A stretch of 64,000 nt of DNA from Janthinobacterium sp. SUN073 (GTDB lineage: Bacteria; Pseudomonadota; Gammaproteobacteria; Burkholderiales; Burkholderiaceae_D), in the NCBI RefSeq assembly GCF_030397665.1, contig NZ_JAPUBT010000005.1, positions 372,001 through 436,000 of the forward strand, given 5' to 3'. This document shows positions 53,791-61,797 of the stretch, in pieces. How positions within the stretch are numbered: position 1 is the stretch's first letter; the number at the start of each line of letters is the position of its first letter. A program made the position numbers and the translations under genes. Below the pieces are notes generated by a model. It made no database searches. It was not told the origin of the DNA and saw only the letters and a list, made by a program, of their open reading frames with translations.

Positions 53791-54531
53791 ATGCACGCCG
53801 CCATCTCCGAGTCCGGCCTGGAACCCGACCTGTTCACCGTGGAAGCGGCGGCGCTGGCTGCCGCGCGGCGCATGCACGCCGACGTCCATGCCAGCGGCGA
53901 GGCGCAGCGCCGCGTGCTCGGTGAACTGATCAATCACTACGAACGGCTGATGCGCGAGACGCGGCGCCTGATCGGCCGCAGCGACCGCGCCGAGCGCGAC
54001 ATGCATTTGCTGAACCGGCAATTGCAAACCCTGGCCGGCCAGCTCGAATACCGCGCCACGCACGACCCGCTGACGGGCGCCCTGAACCGCGGCGCCGTGA
54101 TCGAGCATGCTTCGCGCTGCCTGTCGCAGGGCGACATGGCCCTGATCGTGCTCGACATCGACCTGTTCAAGCAGGTCAACGACGATTTCGGCCACCCGGC
54201 CGGCGACGGCGTGATCCAGGCCGTGGTCGACTGCCTGAAGGGATTATTGGGACAGGAGACGGCCATCGGCCGGGTCGGCGGTGAAGAGTTTTCCGTGGTC
54301 TGGCCCACCTCGTCGCGCGACGAGGCGGCGCAAATCGCGCAGCGCATCTGCGAGAGCGTCGGCCGCCAGCGCCATGCGGCGCCCATCACGCGCGCCATCA
54401 CCGTCAGCGTGGGCCTGAGCTGGAACCGCGCCGGCACGCCGTTCGAGACGGCCTACAGCCATGCGGACCAGGCCCTGTACCAGGCCAAGCGCGAAGGACG
54501 CAACTGCGTGCGCCAGTGGCTGGAGAGCTGA
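53791..54531 (+). CDS. siaD: SiaD-like diguanylate cyclase
   Basis: A 246-residue protein. About 1-75 are helical and form the coiled-coil stalk that SiaC grips in the known system. The GGDEF domain has the active motif G-G-E-E-F at 163-167, D-P-L-T-G-A-L-N-R, and the metal-binding D-I-D-L-F-K-Q-V-N-D. No R-x-x-D inhibitory site is seen before the motif, so product inhibition is probably absent. It makes cyclic di-GMP, favouring aggregation or biofilm. It is the last gene of siaABCD, three bases after siaC. Confidence 0.9.
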   Translation: MHAAISESGLEPDLFTVEAAALAAARRMHADVHASGEAQRRVLGELINHYERLMRETRRLIGRSDRAERDMHLLNRQLQTLAGQLEYRATHDPLTGALNRGAVIEHASRCLSQGDMALIVLDIDLFKQVNDDFGHPAGDGVIQAVVDCLKGLLGQETAIGRVGGEEFSVVWPTSSRDEAAQIAQRICESVGRQRHAAPITRAITVSVGLSWNRAGTPFETAYSHADQALYQAKREGRNCVRQWLES

Positions 54532-54545
54532 ATCAGTGCACTGAA

Positions 54546-55271
54546 TCAGCGATGATGCTCGCGCGCCATGCTGCCGTCGCGGCGCATGGCGGCAGCGGCG
54601 CGCTGCATGGCAGCCACCTGCGCCTCGGGTACCTTGAGGTTACAGGCCAGGTAAGTCTGCACGCGATTAAAGGTCAGCAGCGGCTCCACCTTGCCCTCCC
54701 ACTCCTTGCCGGCAAACGGCTTGCTGCCCACCGCCATGCCCACGGCCCACAGGTCTATGCGCCCCAGCAGCAGCTTTTGCGGATTGAGCCACTCCTGCGT
54801 CACGGGCGCCACGTTCAGGCCATGCTGGCGCAGGTAGTCGTCACGTGCGTCGCCCAGCACCGTGCCGATCACCAGGCCGCGCGCATCGGCCAGCGTGCGC
54901 AGCGTCAGATGCCGCTCGGCCAGGCCATACAGTACCCATTCCGCTTCGTTGAGGGGGCCGATCCAGCGAAATTGCGCTTCGCGCTCTTGCGTGCGGCTGG
55001 TGGAAAAGATGCAGGTATCAGGCTCGCGCAGCGCCTGCGCATACGCGCGCTTCCACGGCAACAACTCGATGCTGTAGGCGATGCCGGCGCGCGCCATGAT
55101 GTCGCGCACCTTCATCGTTTCGCGTCCCACGACGACATTGCCTTCCATCATGCTCGATGGCGGCAAGTGCTCGCCGACGATGCGCAGGCCAGCCGCCGCG
55201 GCCAGCGCCGGCATCAGCAGCGCCACTGCCAGCAGCCGTGCCATGCTTGCTTGTTTCATGCTTGCTTTCAT
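54546..55271 (-). CDS. Periplasmic solute-binding-type protein (SBP_bac_3 family)
   Basis: About 241 residues; starts at 55259 or 55244 are equally possible. A signal peptide ends A-L-A-A-A-A. The mature part has L-R-I-V-G-E-H-L-P-P and G-I-A-Y-S-I-E-L-L-P-W-K-R-A-Y, the opening typical of orphan polar-amino-acid-type binding proteins. No ABC transporter genes are adjacent, so it may act as a sensor rather than a transporter subunit. It is convergent with siaD. Region 55272-55413 behind it is AT-rich with no gene seen. Confidence 0.8.
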   Translation of the reverse strand: MKASMKQASMARLLAVALLMPALAAAAGLRIVGEHLPPSSMMEGNVVVGRETMKVRDIMARAGIAYSIELLPWKRAYAQALREPDTCIFSTSRTQEREAQFRWIGPLNEAEWVLYGLAERHLTLRTLADARGLVIGTVLGDARDDYLRQHGLNVAPVTQEWLNPQKLLLGRIDLWAVGMAVGSKPFAGKEWEGKVEPLLTFNRVQTYLACNLKVPEAQVAAMQRAAAAMRRDGSMAREHHR

Positions 55272-55413
55272 CTGCTACAGGGGATTTCCGCCGATGTTAC
55301 CATCGGCCCGCGCCAGCATCGCCGCATATTATTAATTACACCATTTATTTTCCGCAACGTGGCAACAGGCCAACGCCGGGACGATCAGCATGCAGGGGAA
55401 AGGGAAGAATCAC

Positions 55414-55509
55414 TGGCGGAAAACAGTAGGAGTCGAACCTACGGGAGAACGTCTGACGCCCTCCACCGGGTTTGAAGCCCGGCCACATCACCGGATGAGT
55501 GTGCTTTCC
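55414..55509 (-). tRNA. selC: Selenocysteine tRNA (anticodon UCA)
   Basis: A 96-nt tRNA including an encoded CCA (minus strand of 55414-55416). The 5' end is G-G-A-A-A-G-C-A, pairing with U-G-U-U-U-U-C-C to make the long 8-bp acceptor stem typical of tRNA-Sec. The anticodon TCA lies at 55473-55475 inside a perfect stem (CCGGGCT / AACCCGG region). The long variable arm is present. It lies downstream of selB on the same strand. Confidence 0.95.
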
Positions 55510-55521
55510 GCGGTGCCTGAG

Positions 55522-55685
55522 CTAAGTAGGTCGTGGGAAATTATTGTGAAGTTATGACAAACAGAACCGGATGCTCTGCAAGGCGCCCGCTGCGACGCAG
55601 TGCGAGCACTGCTAGCAGCGGGCAACGCCGCAGAGCGCCGGTTATGGAAGTCAGAAATCACAATAATTTATTACGCCCTACTTAG
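55522..55685. repeat. 164-bp long imperfect palindrome (MITE-like) between selC and selB
   Basis: Terminal arms CTAAGTAGG (55522-55530) and CCTACTTAG (55677-55685) are perfect inverted repeats. Inner arms continue: AAATTATTGTGA with TCACAATAATTT-like sequence, GCTCTGC with GCAGAGC, and GCCCGCTGC with GCAGCGGGC. The very centre GCAGTGC-GA-GCACTGC is a perfect hairpin. No protein gene lies inside. It may be a small mobile-element relic or a strong terminator after selB, whose stop is at 55689. Confidence 0.65.
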
Positions 55686-55688
55686 TAC

Positions 55689-57644
55689 TTAGCTGTTGGC
55701 CAAGGCTGCGGTATAGGACCACAGCGCTTGCGGACGTAATAGATGCCCATTGCCAACACGGCGAGTATAACCGACGCGGTCAAAGAATTCCAGGACCTGG
55801 ATCGCCCGCTTGCGGCCCAGACCACTGGCGTCGCGGAAGGCGGCCGCGCCCACGGCGCCGGAACCGGGCGCCAGATTCTCGTCCAGCTCCGCTTTTTCGG
55901 TCAGAGTGCGCACCAGTTGCGCCAGCTCGGCCAGCGCCGCCTGGTGATAAAACAGGTCGTGCACCACCTGGCTGATCTGCCCTGCCTTGGCAAGTTTACG
56001 CAACAGCCGGCGCGCGTCATCCTCGGCCAGGCCGAAGTCGCGCGCCAGGTCGCGCGTCCACGGCGGCTCGAAGCGCCCCTGTTCCAACGCTGCCAGCAAG
56101 GGCTCGGCCAGCGATTGCTCCTGCGGCGTCAGTTCCACGCTGTGCGTCGGCAGATGCAGGCTGGCGCCGCGCGCCAGCACCTCGCCGCGCGCCAGCAAGC
56201 CTTCGACCAGATGGCTCCACAAGGCGTCTTCCATCTCCGCGTCGACGATGCGCTTCAGGCGCCACAGTTCCGGCCCCGCCTCGTCGGGCGCGCGCGCATG
56301 GAACACCGTCAGGGCGGCCAGCACGCGCTGTTCCAGCGCCAGCAACGCTGGCGGTGCCAGCAGCAGGGCGTCGCCACCGCGCAGGGCGATACGCCGCGTA
56401 TCGGGCGGCAGCGCGAGGGCTCCCGCCGGCAACAGCGACAGGCGCACCAGCAGGGACTCGCGCAGCCCCAGCGGGCTTTGCGCCAGCAGGGCAGCAATAT
56501 CGCCCTGTGCGACAAAAGCGGCCAGCGCGTCCAGCCAGCTTAAGCGCGCCGGGCTGCGGCGCTTGCGCGCGGGGCCGAACGGGTCGAGCACCATGCCGCC
56601 GCCCACCGTCTGCGTCGCTTGCGCATTGCGCACGACGAAGCGGTCGCCCGGCACGCCGTGCATGGGCGACTCGAACACCAGTTGTACCCTGCCCGTCTGC
56701 CCCGGCGACAGGGTTTCGCCATCGAGCATGACGGCGCGCGCCAGCTGGTGCGCCGCGCCCAGGTGTACATGCAGCGGCGACCAGGCTTTCAATTGCACGC
56801 CGGCGTCGGGCAGCAGGGTCAGTTCCACGTCGAGGCGCTCCGAGCATTGCGCCAGTTCCGGCGCGACGATCCAGTTGCCCCGTTCGATGCGTTCGCGCTC
56901 GATGCCGGCCAGGTTCAGCGCCAGGCGCTGGCCTGCCATGCCCGTCTCGGCTGCGCGGTTCTGCGCATGGATGCTGCGCACGCGCGCTTGCGCGCCGCCG
57001 GGCGCCAGCTGCAGCATGTCACCAACCTGCGCGCGTCCCGCCAGCGCCGTGCCGGTGACGATGGTGCCCTGCCCCGACAAGGTGAACACGCGGTCCACGC
57101 CGAGGCGGAACAAGCGCCGTTCATCGCGCTGCGGAAGGCTACGCGACACCTGCGTCAGGTGCGCCAGCAAGGCCGCCACGCCGGGATCGTTGTCGCGGCT
57201 GGCGGCCGTGGGGAAGATGGGACTACCCGCCAGCGGCGTACCGGCCAGCAGCGCCTCGATCTCAAGCTCCACCTGCGCCACGCGGGCGCTATCGGCGCGG
57301 TCGATCTTGGTCAGCGCCACGGCGCCGCGCGTCACGCCCAGCAGCCGCAAAATGGCCAGGTGCTCGTGCGTCTGCGGCATGATGCCGTCGTCGGCCGCCA
57401 CCACCAGCAGGGCAAAGTCGATGCCCGTCACGCCGGACGCCATGGTGCGGATGAATTTTTCGTGGCCCGGCACGTCGATCACGCCCAGCACCGTGCCGTC
57501 CGCCAGCGGCAGATAGGCATAGCCGAGTTCTATCGAGATGCCGCGCGCCTGCTCTTCCTTCAGGCGGTCCGTGTGCACGCCCGTCAGCGCGCGCGTGAGC
57601 GTCGTCTTGCCATGGTCGATATGGCCTGCCGTGCCGACGATCAT
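55689..57644 (-). CDS. selB: Selenocysteine-specific elongation factor SelB
   Basis: A 651-residue protein. The GTPase P-loop [12 protein letters not shown] lies at 4-15, with D-V-P-G-H-E near 58 and T-K-I-D near 110. EF-Tu-like domains II/III follow, then four small winged helices in the C-terminal 200 residues that bind the SECIS hairpin. The start M-I-V-G-T overlaps the selA stop by four bases. It delivers Sec-tRNA to UGA codons. Confidence 0.95.
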   Translation of the reverse strand: MIVGTAGHIDHGKTTLTRALTGVHTDRLKEEQARGISIELGYAYLPLADGTVLGVIDVPGHEKFIRTMASGVTGIDFALLVVAADDGIMPQTHEHLAILRLLGVTRGAVALTKIDRADSARVAQVELEIEALLAGTPLAGSPIFPTAASRDNDPGVAALLAHLTQVSRSLPQRDERRLFRLGVDRVFTLSGQGTIVTGTALAGRAQVGDMLQLAPGGAQARVRSIHAQNRAAETGMAGQRLALNLAGIERERIERGNWIVAPELAQCSERLDVELTLLPDAGVQLKAWSPLHVHLGAAHQLARAVMLDGETLSPGQTGRVQLVFESPMHGVPGDRFVVRNAQATQTVGGGMVLDPFGPARKRRSPARLSWLDALAAFVAQGDIAALLAQSPLGLRESLLVRLSLLPAGALALPPDTRRIALRGGDALLLAPPALLALEQRVLAALTVFHARAPDEAGPELWRLKRIVDAEMEDALWSHLVEGLLARGEVLARGASLHLPTHSVELTPQEQSLAEPLLAALEQGRFEPPWTRDLARDFGLAEDDARRLLRKLAKAGQISQVVHDLFYHQAALAELAQLVRTLTEKAELDENLAPGSGAVGAAAFRDASGLGRKRAIQVLEFFDRVGYTRRVGNGHLLRPQALWSYTAALANS

Positions 57645-59050
57645 GCGGATAACTCGGCCAGCTGCGCGATGAAGGCCGTCTCGTGCGCCGCTTCCAGGCA
57701 GCGCAGATCCAGCCACAGGGTGTCTTGCCCGATGCGCCCGATCACGGGGCACGGCAAGGCGCGCAAACGCTGTTCCAGCCTTCCCAGGGGATTGCTCAGG
57801 CGCGAGTCCGGGGCGCTGCGCACGGCCAGGCCAAAGCTGGGCAGCTGGTCGACGGGCAAGGCGCCACTGCCGATCTGGCTTTGCATGGCTTCGGCCGTCA
57901 CCACGTACTGCATGCCCAGCGCGCGTTGCAGCAGCGGCAGCACGGTGTGCGCCTGCGCGCGCATGGCGGCCGCGGGGCGCGTCAGCAGGCGCAGGGTGGT
58001 CAGGCGTTCGGCCAGCAAGTCCGGCGCGCGGTACAGCTGCAGCACCGGGGCCAACGCCGCCAGGGTCAGTTTGCCCACGCGCAGCGCGCGTTTCAGGGGG
58101 TTGCGCTTGATCTTCGCGATCAGGTCGGCGCGCCCGACGATGACGCCGCATTGCGGGCCGCCCAGCAATTTATCGCCGCTGAAGGTGACCAGGTCGGCGC
58201 CCGCTTCGATGGTTTCGCGCACCGTCGTTTCATGTGGCAAGCCATACTGGGCCAGGTCGACCAGGGTACCGCTGCCCAGGTCCACGGCTGTCGGCACGCC
58301 ATGTTTGGATGCCAGCGGCACCAGTTCATCGAGTTCCACGCTTTTCGTGAAACCGGTGATCGCGTAATTGCTGCAATGGACCTTCATCAAGAGGGCCGTG
58401 TCTTCATTCACGCCATTGGCGTAATCGGCCAGGTGGGTGCGGTTGGTGCTGCCCACTTCGCGCAGCACGGCGCCCGCGCGCGTCATCACGTCGGGGATGC
58501 GGAAGGCGCCGCCGATTTCCACCAGCTCGCCGCGCGAGACGACGACCTCTTTATTCTGCGCCAAGGTATTCAACATCAGCAGCACGGCCGCCGCATTGTT
58601 GTTGACGATGGTGGCCGCTTCGGCGCCCGTCAGTTCGCGCAGCAATTCCTCGACCAGGTCGTCGCGGTCACCCCGCTTGCCCGTCTCCAGGTCGAATTCC
58701 AGGTTCATCGGCCACTGCAGCGCTTCCACCACGGCTTGCACGGCCGCGTCGGGCAGCAGCGCGCGGCCCAGATTCGTGTGCAGCACGGTGCCCGTCAGGT
58801 TGAATACGGCGCGCAGCTGCGAGCGCGATTGCGATTCCAGGCGTTCGGCCATTTGCGCGACGATGGCGGTGATCGATGCGCCCTCCTCGCACACTGCGCC
58901 GGCCAGCATGGCCGTGCGCAGTTCAGCCAGCACGGCGCGCGCGCAGGCCAGGGTTTGCACGCGGCCGTACTGTGCTATCAGGGCCAGGCAAGCCGCGTCG
59001 CCCAGGATGCGGTCGACCGACGGCAGGCGCACGGTTTGCCCCGTCGTCAT
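57641..59050 (-). CDS. selA: L-seryl-tRNA(Sec) selenium transferase SelA
   Basis: A 469-residue PLP enzyme, normal SelA length. The PLP lysine is Lys294 in [11 protein letters not shown], close to Lys295 of E. coli SelA. The N-terminal A-L-I-A-Q-Y-G-R domain and the C-terminal small domain are present. It converts Ser-tRNA(Sec) to Sec-tRNA(Sec) using selenophosphate. SelD, which supplies selenophosphate, is not in the window. It overlaps fdhE and selB by four bases each. Confidence 0.96.
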   Translation of the reverse strand: MTTGQTVRLPSVDRILGDAACLALIAQYGRVQTLACARAVLAELRTAMLAGAVCEEGASITAIVAQMAERLESQSRSQLRAVFNLTGTVLHTNLGRALLPDAAVQAVVEALQWPMNLEFDLETGKRGDRDDLVEELLRELTGAEAATIVNNNAAAVLLMLNTLAQNKEVVVSRGELVEIGGAFRIPDVMTRAGAVLREVGSTNRTHLADYANGVNEDTALLMKVHCSNYAITGFTKSVELDELVPLASKHGVPTAVDLGSGTLVDLAQYGLPHETTVRETIEAGADLVTFSGDKLLGGPQCGVIVGRADLIAKIKRNPLKRALRVGKLTLAALAPVLQLYRAPDLLAERLTTLRLLTRPAAAMRAQAHTVLPLLQRALGMQYVVTAEAMQSQIGSGALPVDQLPSFGLAVRSAPDSRLSNPLGRLEQRLRALPCPVIGRIGQDTLWLDLRCLEAAHETAFIAQLAELSA

Positions 59051-60108
59051 GACGGCTGTTCCGTGCTTTTACCCAGCCATAGCAGCGGATTGCCGCTGGC
59101 GCGCTGGTAGCCCGCTTCGCCCACCAGCAGGTCGAGCATCAGGCTGGCCAGATCGTCGGCCAGCGGTTCGACGTTGTAATCGTGTTCCTGGTTGAAGACT
59201 TTGCGATAGGTATGGCAGTCGTCGCAGGTTTCCGCGCGCGCCACCTTCTTCGGATCATTCGCCTTGTTGGGCAATTTGTCGTCCTTGGCGGCCACGGGGT
59301 CGAACGGTGCTGCATCGGCCGCGTCCAGGCCCTGGTAGGCGATCTTGCCATTCTGTTCGCAGGTCGAACACTTCACGCGCACCATATGCCATTCGCTTTC
59401 GCAAATGCCGCAGTGCAGATAGCGATAACCCTGCGACTGGCCGCCGATGCGGATCACGCTGGCGACGGGGTGCGAACCGCAGACGGGGCACAGGGTGCCC
59501 GTTTCCAGGTCCGGCACGCGCGCGGCGCGCAGTTCGCTGGCCGACACTGACCATAAAATCTGCAGCGCGGCGGCGACGAAGGGCGCGTGCATGGGATTGA
59601 GGTTGTCGCCGTTTTCATCGAGCACGGCATCGGCGCAGGCATCCAGCGCAGGCGCGTCGAGCGCGCGCAGCTGCGCCAGCACCTGGGTCAGGCCGCCCGA
59701 CAATGCCGGCTGGCTGGCCGCCGTGGCGGCCAATTCATCGAGCAGGCTGGCAAAGATGACGCGCCACACGGGCGGACGGGCGCCATTCACGGGCAGCACC
59801 GGCATGCGATGCTGCATCGCGCGGCGCAGCGCGTCCGGGTCGGCGGCGGGCACGGCGCCGGGCGCCAGTTTTCCCACCACGGCGGCCTGCGCGTCGGCCA
59901 GCGCGGCCATCAGCACCAGGTAACCCTGCATGCCCGCGTCGACGGGGATGCCCTTGATATTGCCTTGCGCCAGTTCGCGCAAGCGCAAGGCGCGCGCCTT
60001 GAACAGGCTGTCAGGCTGCGGCAGCAGCAGGCGCGGAATCGCGTTGTGGTCCAGGCCTTCGATTTCGCCTGGCTGAAGAATGCGTTGTACCAATGGAGTT
60101 CCCATCAA
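59047..60108 (-). CDS. fdhE: Formate dehydrogenase accessory protein FdhE
   Basis: A 353-residue cytosolic protein. The C-terminal rubredoxin-like part has the metal-binding C-P-V-C-G, C-G-I-C, C-S-T-C and C-D-D-C pairs, as in E. coli FdhE. The two ATGs at 60108 and 60105 are adjacent. FdhE binds the formate dehydrogenase catalytic subunit during maturation. Its end overlaps selA by four bases, so it is translationally coupled to the selenium genes. Confidence 0.93.
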   Translation of the reverse strand: MMGTPLVQRILQPGEIEGLDHNAIPRLLLPQPDSLFKARALRLRELAQGNIKGIPVDAGMQGYLVLMAALADAQAAVVGKLAPGAVPAADPDALRRAMQHRMPVLPVNGARPPVWRVIFASLLDELAATAASQPALSGGLTQVLAQLRALDAPALDACADAVLDENGDNLNPMHAPFVAAALQILWSVSASELRAARVPDLETGTLCPVCGSHPVASVIRIGGQSQGYRYLHCGICESEWHMVRVKCSTCEQNGKIAYQGLDAADAAPFDPVAAKDDKLPNKANDPKKVARAETCDDCHTYRKVFNQEHDYNVEPLADDLASLMLDLLVGEAGYQRASGNPLLWLGKSTEQPS

Positions 60109-60147
60109 GAAAGGGGATGTAAAAGTATTTTAATCGATAAAAAGAAA

Positions 60148-60171
60148 GGGGTCAGTCCTGGGACTGACCCC
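60148..60171 (-). terminator. Intrinsic terminator/attenuator between fdoI and fdhE
   Basis: GGGGTCAGTCC (60148-60158) and GGACTGACCCC (60161-60171) form an 11-bp stem with a 2-base loop. On the minus strand it is followed by a T-rich run (CTTTCTTTTTATC). It probably lets most transcription stop after fdoI, so the maturation and selenium genes are expressed less. The core resembles the GGGGTC palindromes at 20744 and 29614. Confidence 0.7.
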
Positions 60172-60202
60172 GGGTAATGCCGGTGGCATCAATATCAAGA
60201 AC

Positions 60203-60874
60203 TTAGTCTTTTGTATTGCGCATCACCGCTTCAAACCACTTCGGATGGTGCTTGCGCGCCCAGCCGTAGGTGACGGTGCCGCGCACCATGGCGCCGACCG
60301 AGCCCTTGACCCAGATCGCCGCATAGATGTGCACGATGATGGCGCAGATGATGGCAAAAGCGCAACCGGCATGCAGCAAGGCGGCAAAGCGCACCACGTC
60401 GATCGGGAAGTAGAACGCGAAATACGCGCGCCAGATCACGATGCCCGACAGAAGCAAGCCGACCATGCTGACCAGCAACACGAAGAACAGGATCTTCTGG
60501 CCGGCATTGTATTTGCCGATCTTCGGAAGCTTTTCCTCGCGGTTGTTGAGCACGTCATCCATTTGCTTGAGCCACTGCTTGTCGCCGTCCTCGAACTTGT
60601 TGTGGTGCCAGAAGCGCACCACCAGGATCGCGAACGAGACGAACATCACCAGGCCGGCAAACGGATGCAGGATGCGCGTCCATTGCCCGCCGCCGAACAG
60701 ATTCGCCAGCCACGCCATCGAAGGATGGAACATGGCCAGGCCGGACAGGGCCAGCATGACGAAGGTGATGGCGGTGACCCAGTGATTCGTGCGCTCGTTC
60801 GGGTTGTAGCGTTCGATCAAGGGATTGCCATCCTTGTCGCGCAGCTTGCCATCGTGAAGGTCACTATGCTTCAT
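60203..60874 (-). CDS. fdoI: Formate dehydrogenase cytochrome b556 subunit (gamma)
   Basis: A 223-residue inner-membrane protein with four hydrophobic helices. Heme-ligand His candidates are seen in [21 protein letters not shown] and I-V-H-I-Y-A-A-I-W. It matches the FdoI/FdnI type that passes electrons from the iron-sulphur subunit to quinone. It overlaps fdoH by 11 bases. Confidence 0.93.
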   Translation of the reverse strand: MKHSDLHDGKLRDKDGNPLIERYNPNERTNHWVTAITFVMLALSGLAMFHPSMAWLANLFGGGQWTRILHPFAGLVMFVSFAILVVRFWHHNKFEDGDKQWLKQMDDVLNNREEKLPKIGKYNAGQKILFFVLLVSMVGLLLSGIVIWRAYFAFYFPIDVVRFAALLHAGCAFAIICAIIVHIYAAIWVKGSVGAMVRGTVTYGWARKHHPKWFEAVMRNTKD

Positions 60875-61784
60875 GCTGTTCCTCCCGGATGCGCTTGGCC
60901 TCTTCCAAGGCTTCGTGCTCTTCGTCCTTGCTCACTTCGTTCGGACCGACACGCGTGTAATGGAAGAAGCCTGCCAGTGCCGTGGCCGCCATGCCGGCTA
61001 CTGCCAGCGGCTTGGACCAGCCCTTCCAGAAGCCCACCATCGGGCTGATGCGCGGGCGTTCCGGCAAGTTCGAATACAGCTTCGGCTTGTCGGCATGGTG
61101 CAGCACGTACATCACGTGCGTGCCGCCCACGCCCAGCGGATCGTACAGTCCCGCGTTCTCGAAACCGCGCGACTTCAGATCGACGATGCGCTCTTCCGCA
61201 TGCACCTTCATGTCTTCCTTGGTGCCGAAGACGATGGCGCCCGTCGGGCAGGTCTTCACGCAGGCCGGTTCCTGGCCCACGGCGACGCGGTCCGAACACA
61301 GCGTGCACTTGTAGGCGCGGTCGTCCTTTTTCGAAATGCGGGGCACGTCGAAAGGACAGCCGGCCACGCAGTAGCCGCAGCCGATGCAGTTTTCCTGGTG
61401 GAAGTCGACGATGCCGTTCGTGTATTGCACGATGGCGCCCGGCGCCGGACAGGCCTTCAGGCAGCCCGGATCCTCGCAGTGCATGCAGCCATCCTTGCGG
61501 ATCAGCCACTCGAGGTTGCCGTCGTTGTCTTCGTGTTCGGCAAAACGCATCACCGTCCACGATTGCGGCGTCAAGTCCGTCGGATTGTCATAGGTGCCAT
61601 GGTTTTCGCCGACTTCGTCGCGCAAGTCGTTCCATTCCATGCACGCCGTCTGGCAAGCCTTGCAGCCGATGCATTTCGACACATCGATCAGCTTGGCCAC
61701 GGTGCCCGTCACCGGGCTGCGCGCTTGCGGCGGCGTCACCGTGGTCGCCGACAGGCGCCGGATATCTAAGGATTGCAGTGCCAT
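60864..61784 (-). CDS. fdoH: Formate dehydrogenase iron-sulphur subunit (beta)
   Basis: A 306-residue protein with four [4Fe-4S] Cys sets: [37 protein letters not shown], and C-T-L-C with C-V-K-T-C-P. A single C-terminal membrane helix (about 255-275, [11 protein letters not shown]) anchors it, as in FdnH/FdoH. It carries electrons from the catalytic subunit to the cytochrome. It starts 13 bases after fdoG. Confidence 0.95.
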   Translation of the reverse strand: MALQSLDIRRLSATTVTPPQARSPVTGTVAKLIDVSKCIGCKACQTACMEWNDLRDEVGENHGTYDNPTDLTPQSWTVMRFAEHEDNDGNLEWLIRKDGCMHCEDPGCLKACPAPGAIVQYTNGIVDFHQENCIGCGYCVAGCPFDVPRISKKDDRAYKCTLCSDRVAVGQEPACVKTCPTGAIVFGTKEDMKVHAEERIVDLKSRGFENAGLYDPLGVGGTHVMYVLHHADKPKLYSNLPERPRISPMVGFWKGWSKPLAVAGMAATALAGFFHYTRVGPNEVSKDEEHEALEEAKRIREEQHEA

Positions 61785-61797
61785 TATTGAGCTCCCA

